NCBI RefSeq assembly: GCF_026745355.1
Contig: NC_079205.1
Span: 62,544,915-62,608,914, forward strand
Direction: 5' to 3'
Origin: Beta vulgaris subsp. vulgaris
Lineage: Eukaryota > Streptophyta > Magnoliopsida > Caryophyllales > Amaranthaceae
Length of the DNA stretch: 64,000 nucleotides
Within the stretch, counting starts at the first letter, position 1. Each line of letters begins with the position of its first letter. The translations under genes were made by a program, and so were the position numbers. Below, one piece after another: positions 46,474 to 56,710 of the stretch. The notes beneath the pieces were generated by a model. It saw only the letters and a program-made list of their open reading frames with translations. It was not told the origin of the DNA and ran no database searches.

Positions 46474-48039
46474 GTGTACAGGATGATTGTTCATGGTAAT
46501 CGATTCAGGAGCTTCAAGGCATGTGTGCAAGGAGCGTCTTCATTCAAAACCTTCAAGGAGGTGGACAATGGAGAAGTTCTATACATGGGGAATGACTCTA
46601 CAGCTCAAGTTCTTGGTGTAGGACAAGTAGAGTTGGTCTTTAGTTCCGGCAAATCTCTAGTGTTAAGAGATGTTGTATTTGCTCCGGAACTTAGGCGTAA
46701 TCTAGTGTCAGGAGCTATCTTGAATCGAATAGGTTTTAAAATGGTTTTTGAGTCGGACAAATTTATATTATCTAAGGGTGGTTTGTTTGTTGGACTTGGT
46801 TATTTGTGTAATGGTATGTTTAAACTCAGCATTTCAAATGCTTTAGTAAACAATGTGTGTGTTATTAATGATAATTCTTCTCTTTGGCATTTAAGACTTG
46901 GTCATGTTAATTATAGAAAATTATATTCTATGGCTAAGGATGATTTAATTCCTTCTTTTGATCCAAGTATTGAGAAGTGTAGAACATGCATGCTTACCAA
47001 AATAACTAGGTGTTCTTTCCCTAATAATGTGGAAAGAGATACTAAATTGCTTGATTTAGTACATAGTGATCTTTGTGATTTTCATAGTACACCTTCTTTA
47101 GGAAACAAAAAATATATAATAACATTTATTGATGATCATTCACGATTTTGTTATGTATATCTATTGTCTACTAAAGATGAAGCCCTAGAAAAATTTGAGA
47201 TCTATAAAAATGAAGTAGAATTGCAACTAAGTGACAAGGTTAAACGGTTTAGAACCGATAGAGGTGGTGAATTTCATAATCCTAGTTATTTCCAAGCTTT
47301 AGGAATAATACATGAAACAACCGCGGCTTATACACCACAACAAAATGGTGTAGCGGAAAGAAAAAATAGAACTTTACAAGAAATGGTAAATTCTATGTTA
47401 TCCTACTCGGGTTTGAGTGATGGTTTTTGGGGTGAAGCGGTTTTAACTGCTTGTTACATCTTGAATCGTGTTCCTATGAAAAAGAACAAAGTTACCCCTT
47501 ATGAATTATGGTACAAACGAAAACCAAATCTAAGTTACATTAGAGTTTGGGGATGTAGGGCAATAGTGAAAGTGCCGGAACCTAAACGTAAAAAGTTAGG
47601 TGAAAGAGGAGTTGAATGCATCTTTATAGGATATGCTGCTCATAGCAAATCCTATAGGTTCTATGTTATAGAACAAAACGACTTTTGGTCGGTTCACACT
47701 ATTGTGGAGTCAAGAGATGCAATTTTTGATGAAAATAGATATTCATCGGTTCCTAGACCAAAGGATATAACTCCAAGTACCGAAATTCAAGAGATTGATC
47801 AAAATGATGATCATGAGTTAGATGAACAAATTCTAGATGAAAATGTTGCATCTACATCAACTCAACCAAGGAGAAGTAAACGGGTTAGGAAAGAGAAATC
47901 TTTTGGCCCGGATTTTCATGTATATTTGGTTGAAGGATCAAGAGATAGTGTTTTGACTAAATTTCCATATGTCTATAATGTGGAAGGGGATCCTTTAACA
48001 TATGATGAGGCCATGCAATCTCAAGATGCTTCATTTTAA
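46474..48039 (+). pseudogene. Copia protease remnant and integrase
   Basis: The protease active site IDSGAS (about 46,499-46,516) is in a different frame from gag and from what follows, so it is broken. Then come the pre-integrase zinc-binding region (HLRLGH...CRTC) and the integrase core with its DDE residues in HSDLCDF, RTDRGGEF and NGVAERKNR (about 47,062-47,371). The open frame is 521 codons, ending at TAA 48,037-48,039. Confidence 0.9.
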
Positions 48040-49532
48040 GGAAGCTATTGATGATGAAATGGACTCAATCATGGGGAATAACACATGGGTTTTAGCGGAC
48101 TACCTCCTAAATGTAAACCAATAGGGTGCAAATGGATTTTCAAGAAGAAAATGAAAATCGATGGAACTATTGACAAGTTCAAAGCCCGGTTAGTGGCACA
48201 AGGCTTTTCTCAAAAGCCGGGTATCGATTATTTCGATACATATGCACCTGTAGCTCGAATCTCCACTATAAGATTATTGATTGCCCTTGCAGCAATTCAT
48301 AATCTTGTGATCCATCAAATGGATGTCAAGACTGCTTCTTGTATGGAGAATTAGATGAGGAGGTTTACATGAGACAACCGGTTGGTTTGTTGTCAAAGGT
48401 CAAGAACAAAAAGTTTGCAAACTAATTAGATCTTTGTATGGGCTAAAACAAGCACCTAAGCAATGGCATCAAAAATTTGATGAGGTAGTGTTGTCTAAGG
48501 ATTCAAATTGAACAATTCAGAAAGTGTGTATATAGCAAATTTGATGACAATGGTCATGGTGTATGATTTGCTTATATGTAGATGACATGCTAATTTTTGG
48601 AACTGATTTATCCCAAGTTGAATGGACTAAATCTTTTCTATCGTCTAAGTTCTCAATGAAAGATTTGGGGGAGGCGGATGTCATTCTAGGAATTAGAATT
48701 AAAAGAAGCAAAGGTAAATTGAGTTTGTCTCAATCTCACTACATCGAAAAGGTTCTTAAGAAATTCGATGTTAGTGGTTGCTCTTTTGTGTCAACTCCAA
48801 TGGACCCTAGTGAGAAATTACTACCTAATGTAGGTAGTGCTGTATCTCAACTTGAGTATTCAAGGGTGATTGGATGTTTGATGTATGCAATGACGAGTAC
48901 TAGGCCGGATATCGCATTTGCGGTAGGCAAACTTAGTAGGTATACTAGTAATCCTAGTGTACAACATTGGCAAGCTATTCGTCGTGTTTAAGGTATTTAG
49001 GAAAAACCAAGGACTATGGTTTATCCTACAGTGGATATCCTTCGGTTTTAGAAGGGTATTCGGATGCAAGTTGGATCTCTAAAAAGAAGATCACTCTTCT
49101 ACAAGTGGATGGGTATTTCTACTTGGGGGAGGTGCTATATCTTGGGCTTCCAAGAAACAAACTTGCATAGCGGATTCCTCCATGACTTCGGAATTCATTG
49201 CTTTGTCTTCCGCAAGCAAAGAGGCGGAGTGGTTGAAGAATCTCATGATTGAGATTCCTTTGTTGCCAAAACCGATATCGCCAATAGCGATTCATTGTGA
49301 TAACGATGCTGCTTTGGCAAGAGCATATAGTCAAGTCTATAATGGTAAGTCAAGACACATTGGTGTGCGGCATAGCTACATCCAAGGACTTATCAAGGAT
49401 AGTGTAATCACTGTTGACTATGTACGTACAACGTATAATCTAGCGGATTGTTTTACAAAGGCCTTGGCTAGAGATAATGTAAAGAGGATGGCAATCGGTT
49501 TAGGATTGGAGCCCCTCGAGAATCACGAATGA
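48040..49532 (+). pseudogene. Copia reverse transcriptase and RNase H, frameshifted
   Basis: RVT_2-type sequence: GCKWIFKKKMKIDGTIDKFK, ARLVAQGFSQKPGIDY and YAPVARISTIRLL, then a shift at about 48,340. SLYGLKQAPKQWHQKFD follows in another frame; the catalytic YVDDML (about 48,575-48,592) is present. RNase H motifs CDNDAALA and SRHIGVRHSYI are near 49,295-49,390. Frames break at about 48,510, 48,990 and 49,090-49,180. Confidence 0.9.
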
Positions 49533-50051
49533 GGGAATCTTAACTTAACGCCCAATATGACGTTGGGTCTTAAGTTCAATAAGATTAATTTCTTCATTTA
49601 GATGATTGTAGAACTTTTATTCATCCTAAGTTTATAGTTCTATAACTGTGTTGTATAAGGAGGTTGTATAACTTAATAGGTCTCTTGTTTATGCTTTTCA
49701 CAGTAGCATGTATTTTAGAGATCTACCTATGTAAGTGTGAAGTTTAGCCGCTTCAAGGAGCTAATGGGGCATAGCTTTGATACACTTATGAATAGATATG
49801 GACACAAGGCTTTATGTGTCGGTTTATAATGAGTTTAAGTAAATTTATCTTGTGTGTATAGTATCTTCGGGTTTCCATTATGTATTGAAATTGGTTCAAT
49901 CGTTATCGACACCAATTGGATACGGATACTTGGAATGTGTACTTTACTATATGGAAGTTCAAGTTTTATACACTTTCATTTATGCATAAGATTGATTTGT
50001 AAAGATGATGCTTGTGCATAACTATTATATATACTCTAAATGGGGGAGGAT
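49533..50051 (+). other. Copia 3' untranslated region
   Basis: Non-coding sequence between the pol stop and the 3' LTR, with the polypurine tract at 50,041-50,050. Confidence 0.75.
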
Positions 50052-50780
50052 TGTTGGAGATTTAGAGTATAGAGTTTAGTTTATTTCATGATGTATTATG
50101 TGAGTTACTTGGTCATGGTGTCGTTGCTCAAATAAATACATGAATATACAATGCTATGCAAGTCGCAGCAAGCCTCGCAAATGTCGCAGCAAGCACATGT
50201 ACAAGCAAGGCAGGGCTTGGGCTTGGTCGCGAGTCGCGACCTATGTCGCACCTCGCGAGATCTTTCGTCAGCGTGCTGTTCGCGAAGCAGAAGGAACGAG
50301 AAGATGATTGAGTGCTCGCGACTCGCGACCTGGGTCGCACCTCGCGACGGCGCCCAGTCGCGACTCGCGACACTGATCTCGACTCGCGAAATTCTTCTAT
50401 TTTCTTGCGGTTTTACGTGGCTTCGCGAATTGATGGTTTTTCAATGTATTGTTTCAGTTTCTCATAAACAATTGAGCATTGGTATGTATATGAGAACTCT
50501 CATATGATGAAGGATAGATGAAAAATCAGACTCTCTCTCTTGCACAAGAATTAAATCAAAAGTTCATCATCATTACAAAGTTTTCTTCCTTTCACTCATT
50601 TTGACAAATCTCATAACGAGCGTGATATTTGTTGTTCTTCTTTGTATCTCGGAAGTGAATTCCTTGCAACCCGTTCTCAGTATAGGGTAGGAATATTGCT
50701 TTTGGGAAAGTGTCCCAACACGCCTAGAAGATTCGTTATTCATATTAATCATCTTCTTCACCCTTTTTCTAGATCTAACA
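50052..50780 (+). repeat. Copia 3' LTR
   Basis: 729 bp, TGTTGGAGATT...ATCTAACA. Clearly diverged from the 5' LTR over the first 200 bases. It has its own TCGCGA-rich part (about 50,225-50,395). Confidence 0.88.
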
Positions 50781-50966
50781 CTGTTTATATCCCTGTCTAA
50801 CACACCAGCATAAACCTGAAAAAACACGAAATGTATCGAGGTTTAGATCTCAAATCCCTGGTGCAATTAAGCTGTACTGTAGACTACATGTTTAGTGTGT
50901 GAAACTGTGAATGAACGTAGATACCATTATGACACGGGCTCAGTTTATCGAACTCTCTGTTTTCAG
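50781..50966 (+). other. Probable LKR/SDH intron piece
   Basis: Non-coding sequence ending in TCTGTTTTCAG, a good acceptor for the exon that follows. It starts directly at the LTR end. Confidence 0.5.
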
Positions 50967-51372
50967 ATTTGATCCGTTGATGGAATCATACCATTACGAC
51001 ATGAAGGGTAGTGGTGTGATTTGCTCAGCTGTTGACATCCTTCCCACCAAATTTGCGAAAGAGGTATGCTGCTAAATGCTAATATACATAATTTTTTATC
51101 CTTCTTGTTACAATAAAGTTTTGTTAAGGAAATGTGATATATTCTGGGTCTGAAAACTGGCCATATTCATTCTAAGTTCTAAACTTCTAATATACATTTC
51201 TCAACTAATTGTGCTTACCTTGGTAGGCCTCCCAACATTTCGGAAACATCCTGTCACAGTTTATCGGTTACTGGGGAACCACGAAAGATTGACAGAATTC
51301 CTCCCCATTTGAAAGAAGCTTGTATAACTCACATGAAGCACTTACATTGTATGAGGAGACGAAATTTTTTTA
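50967..51372 (+). pseudogene. LKR/SDH (lysine-ketoglutarate reductase/saccharopine dehydrogenase) fragment
   Basis: The bifunctional enzyme of lysine breakdown. Exon 50,967-51,063 reads FDPLMESYHYDMKGSG, then AVDILPTKFAKE; a GT..AG intron (51,064-51,226) follows; the next exon, from 51,227, reads ASQHFGNILSQFIG. AVDILPTEFAKEASQHFG is a hallmark of plant LKR/SDH near the LKR-linker border. One base out of frame, IDRIPPHLKEACITHMK continues the family sequence, so there is a frameshift near 51,290. About 65 of roughly 1,050 residues are present. Confidence 0.87.
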
Positions 51373-51389
51373 GGACGATGACGACAAAC

Positions 51390-51580
51390 GTCTGGCCTTG
51401 AAGTTTGCTCCATGGGTCGAACGCCTGGCCTGGACGTTCACTTCATGGGATAAACTTCCAGGCCAGACGTTCGCCCCATGGAGCGAACTTCCAGGCCAGA
51501 CGTTCTCCCCATGGAGTGAACGTCCAGGCCAGACGTTCGCCCCATGGAGTGAACGTCCAGGCCAGACGTTCGCCCATCTT
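51390..51580. repeat. 33-bp palindromic minisatellite
   Basis: About five units of GGCCAGACGTTCGCCCC followed by ATGGAGTGAACGTCCA; each unit is itself an imperfect palindrome centred on CCATGG. One frame reads an 11-residue PGQTFAPWSER repeat, because 33 is a multiple of three. GC content is high, unlike both flanks. Confidence 0.85.
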
Positions 51581-51590
51581 CCTAAGCATC

Positions 51591-53777
51591 ATTTCAAAAT
51601 TTGTTATTCTATTAGATACTCTATTCGTACTTTATTTATGATTAAATTTAAATGTGAAAAATTCAATAGTTGAATGAATTTAGATATATTAATTCGCTAA
51701 TGTAAAAAAATAAAAAGGTTGTGAGTGATTGTTAACATTAATTTTTTGTGAATGAATATTGAACCGAAAGAACAAAAATAATGAGTTGGTTTAACTGAAT
51801 TAAAGAGTATCAAAGGTAGTGAATGTTCAGACTTTTCATGTGCACGTTATGTATGCCATCTTTTTTTATAAGGTATAAATATTTTGTCCATTTAATTTTT
51901 GATTGAAGTATTTGATGCATATACCATTTTAAACTTGTTTTAAATGGCAAGTTGGAATGAGAATTATTAAATGATTTGCTTTTGTAATTTTTTTATTCCA
52001 TTAATTAGATCATTAAGGGTATTTTAGTCACTTCAAAAGAGGACACCACACCTCCTCCCTTGGCTTATGTAATAGAGATAAACTTTATTGTACAACTATA
52101 TAACAATGGAAATAAAGAAAATAAAATAACAACTCCTTGACTAATTATGATTCCGCACTAGCTCCCCCATATGAAGTATGCATCAATCAACCTGTAAATT
52201 CTGCTCACCAAAAGGGTCATCACAGGGACAATGCCAAAACAAAAAACAAAACAAAAGCGTGTCAGTAAAAATACTGAGTACATGTATATGCGGAATATTA
52301 AACACTTTATTTAATTAAACTTTTGAAATATTTAATTTCAAAAAACCTTTCTTGGATACTTGATAATACTTATATAATATAAAGTATATAACCTTGATAA
52401 AAATCCTTTTTCCTTGCCTAGGTACCTTGCCTAAAGTGTGCACCCCCCAAGTTTAGTATTCCTTACTGAGTCTATTACGAGGGGAACTACCTTGTCCACA
52501 TGACTTATACAAAAAGTACATGGGTAAATAATATAATAGCTACCGTTCTTGTTAATAAATAACAAGCCGTGGCCTCTTTATAATTGTAATCATAAAAGAT
52601 CATATATCTAATAAAAATCCTTCGGAAATAATCCTCCTTTAAAAAGAATAACAATTCTTAAAACTTAGCCATATAAAGGCATAAATGAAATCATCTTGGA
52701 AAATTGTAATGATACATTAGATAATAAATTTTGTATTAATAACAAATAACACCACAAAGAAAAAAACAAAAATTGACTAATCATGCGTGGGTGTTGACAA
52801 TCCTTAGCTTGGAGAAACAAACTGACGCAATGTTGCAACTAAGGTCCAATTGTAGACTATGAAATCTCATATTAAACGTGACTTTACTAATAAATTTAAA
52901 ATCATACTATCAACTCATTGTAAGCTACTAATGATCATACAAAACTCAAGAAGTTCATAATAACTCGTAACGTTAAAAATCAACTTCATAAAACAGATGT
53001 TTCAATTCAGAAAAACAAGTCTAAAACATATATACTACCTATGTAAATAACATTTAAAGATCTACGTATACACGCACCTTGAATAATTATAACTATCAGG
53101 GAGAAAGAAAAGGTAGGCTAAGAGGAGTGAGAGTTTAAACTTGAGAAAAGAGATTTATTTCTCAAATTTGGTGTTTTAGAATATGATGGTGACCCTTATT
53201 TATACTAGTTGGGTAAAAGGATAAGAATAGGAATAGGAACTAAAAGATAGATTTTTGAGAAAAGATAATTACTTTAGCTAGAATAAATTATCTTTTATGA
53301 TAATATAGCTAGAATAGAGGAATATTCCACAAGAAATAGTCTAGATGCTTAATTAACCAAAAGATAAAAGAAACAAAGTAACTAAAAGATAAATAAAACA
53401 AATTTAACCAAAAGATAACACAACCACAATAACCAATTTGGATGCAACTCACTGACGTGAGTTTGCACCGAATTTGGTTAGTTGAGATTTTTTTTATTTT
53501 TTTATTTTTCTTTTAATAAACCTTTTTTGTAAATTCTTTTTGAAATGATTTTTAAAGTATTTTTAGTTTTATTTTGAACAAACTACTTGAATATAAAACT
53601 TAGGAAGGTTAGGCCCAAAATTCATTTGGGCTAAAATTTATTTTTTAAATACCAAAACTTTCTTATAAAAGCCTTTCTAATAAATAATAAGCCTTTTTAG
53701 TAAATAAACCTTTTTCAAAAACTAAATTTTTTATAAAAATATAAATATTAACTTACTAAAAAATACGGAGTATTACA
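51591..53777 (-). repeat. LARD 3' LTR, truncated
   Basis: Matches 56,912-59,076. The break is inside the embedded Helitron: its 3' hairpin and the last 200 LTR bases are missing, and the sequence is joined to the minisatellite at ATTTCAAAATTT. The Helitron part here is 51,591-52,078. Confidence 0.85.
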
Positions 53778-56710
53778 GACTACCCCCTTAAAAGAAGTTT
53801 CGTTAACTTGAAACAAGCAAGTAAGAAGTAAAGCAGTAATTCACATATACCACAAACTCTTTATGAAATAAGTTGGCTCAATAATAACTCATAAATAAGT
53901 AAAAGTAGGTCAAAAATAGCGTTTTAAGTTAAAAGCGCGAAACTCTATCGTATTCTACCCCCTTAAAAGGAGTTACGCCCCGTAACTCGCTAAGGCTTAA
54001 AACTTGACTTAAAATTATTTACCAACTTTATAATACAAAAACAATACAAAAATCGTTGTTGGAAATATAATAGTAAAATCACTAGAGAAATAACACTTTT
54101 AAAAATAATCTTTAGGCTTTTAAAAGAATAACCTTTATTTCAAGGTATTAATAATATAAATAAATGCCTTCAAAAATAGATCAACATAATAAAGAAAGTA
54201 TAAGTACAAAAGGGTATAGTTTATGACAAACTAAAAATTTTCTAAAACTTGAGTAGGAAAATTTTCCAAATTCTTGAAATAATAAAGAATAACATACTAA
54301 TACTAAAGATAAATTTTGCAGGAAAACTATTTGAGCAAATACTAATATATTATCAAAATACTATAATATAGTGAGAACAAAAGGGCTTTATAAAACCTTT
54401 CGTAAGCTTTACTTGAAAACACAATATTCAAACAGCTTTTTTCATTTGTTTGTAAAATGCGTTTACTTTCTCTTCAAAATTTAATCAGCAGCTTCACATA
54501 ACTCATGAAGGTCTCACAATGAATATCATAAAAAATTACCCTTGATCCTACTTTATTACAAATAAAAATCAAATCAATTCATCATTATTCACAAGCAAAA
54601 CTTGTTAGTATATATACTAACACAACATATACTTGAAGAAAAAAAATAGACTTCCCTACTTAGGTCCTCAAAACTAAAACTCCTCAAAATTCCTCTCCAA
54701 ATTTTCTTAAAGTACCATAATATATATTCTCTCAAAAAAATATACAGTACTCAACTAGGACTTGAGATGGTAACTAAACAATCTTTCTTGAAAATTCATA
54801 CAATCTTCATTAACTCCTTTATATAATATAAACTCAATGCTTAAATCCATAATACAAAAAATAGATATTCTTTCCAAAACCATTACCTTGATTGACTAGT
54901 TTCGTCCCTTTTTCTCTTTTATTAAGCTTCATATTTCTCCCAAAAGAATATATTCCTTCTATTATTAGAGTCACTTATTTCAATAAGTGATGTACCCAAT
55001 CCTTATAATCACTCTATCTTTCATATTGCCAAAACAATCATTATTATACACTATCATTCAAGCAAAAGTTTAAGACTATTCCCAAAATAATACTCCTCTT
55101 GACCTTCAATAATCTCCAAAATCAACTTAGAATACATTTAGAGAATTCTAGTATCTTACTTCACCTTTGAAAATAAAAATGATCTAAAGGAACCTGCTAA
55201 AGTTTCAAATATGGTCTACTTCGTACTTTCTTTGCTTAACTATAACAACGATAACTCCTGTTAAAATATTTGCGATTCAGCATAGGGGAAAATTCCTTGA
55301 TTAAATCCAGCTTCAAATATGGCCGGTATCTCATATACCTATAATGTCCTCATAATATTCCTTATTATGTCACCTTTCAAAGGTTATCTCTATATAATTG
55401 TTAAGACGGTGTTGACTATATCCATAAACAAAATATACAACTTATCTAAATCTTAATAATTCCTCAAAGCTGGTATAAACCATTGAATTCCTACTTGTTT
55501 CCACAAATTATGAAATTTCCCTTCCTTGCTCATGTCACTAAACATTAAAGATCATCCAACTACATAAAACTTCAAATGACTAATTTCACAATTCTTAGCA
55601 CATAACATAATGTATGCCTTTTCACTCCTACTAAAACAAATAACTACTAAACTTCTTTCCTTCAAAGGAAAACTAGAACAATTTTCACCTTTAATGAATC
55701 TCAAATAGTCAACTTGGCTTACTTTGAACTCATAAGTTCTCCTAACACTTATAAATCCACAAAAAAAAAAACATATTGATGCTTTACACAATGTATATAA
55801 ATCACTTTGCATGAATTGGATCACATGCATACATGTCATATAAGACGTAAAAAAAAAAAACAACTTCAACTCATAGAAAATATACATGCCAAAAAAAATA
55901 TCGTAAGAGATAGTAATCTCACAACTTGCAAGTAGCTTTTCTTAATAATATGTCATAAAAGACAGAATAATAACTCAATTCTTATAATAAACAATATAAA
56001 CTCTTTCTTTTGCTTATGAAAAATACGAAGATTTTTCATATTAACTTGACAATAAGTCAAACTTCCTTAGAATATATTCAAAAATAATCATATTACGAAT
56101 AGAACAATAAACACTAAACAATTCTTAAAAAAATCAATACTTTATAAAAAGTTTCAGCTTTATAATTCGAATAAATATATAGATTTATAAGATAAATACG
56201 GATTGCATGTTGACATAATAGTCAAAACAACATTTGAACTGTAAAATGAATCGAAAAAAATTTATTTGGAATTCCTAGAAAAAAATTTCAAAAAGATAAT
56301 TTCGTTTGATATGCTTGAAAAAAATACATATATATGTATATGACCAAAATAGTTGTTTATTTGAGTACTAGGCTTAGTGTATGAATAATTAGTCGAGTGA
56401 GTTCCCAGGAAAGAGAGGTGCGGCACAAACGGCCAACTTAAGTACCAAGTCTTTCCTTAGCAGAACTTTCCTCAGAAAAATAAATCCACATACTTATTCC
56501 GTTCGTCAAAAATATCAAATATTTTACTTGAAAATATAACTATTTGCTTAAAAAGAAGAATATATATATTTTTTTCACATAATATAAAATGTAAAAAAAA
56601 ATGCAAATAGATGCGGAAACTCTATCTTATATGCCCTACCTAGATCTACCCATACTCTCATTAACTGTTTATTTTATTTTATAAAAGAACCTGAAAAACT
56701 GATACCACTT
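53778..56710 (-). other. LARD internal region, non-coding
   Basis: AT-rich and stop-filled on both strands. The longest minus-strand frame (55,552-55,887) shows no known domain. It starts at the primer site and ends at the polypurine tract. Confidence 0.75.

Larger units (their letters stand above)
44786..50780 (+). mobile_element. Ty1/Copia LTR retrotransposon, degenerate
   Basis: Two LTRs (44,786-45,507 and 50,052-50,780), each TG...CA. Gag, protease, integrase, reverse transcriptase and RNase H come in Copia order, with integrase before reverse transcriptase. A polypurine tract TGGGGGAGGA (50,041-50,050) precedes the 3' LTR. I see no clear primer site after the 5' LTR. The coding region is split by at least six frameshifts. 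The flanking bases (ATGGG left, CTGTT right) do not form a target duplication, and the flanks belong to different genes. Confidence 0.93.

Noticed and set aside
51398..51673. PGQTFAPWSER-repeat protein
   Set aside because: An in-frame 33-bp minisatellite without flanking coding sequence; the end runs into the LARD.
55552..55887. Membrane-like small protein on the minus strand at 55,552-55,887
   Set aside because: AT-rich chance frame rich in Phe and Tyr, inside a non-coding retrotransposon; no conserved domain visible.
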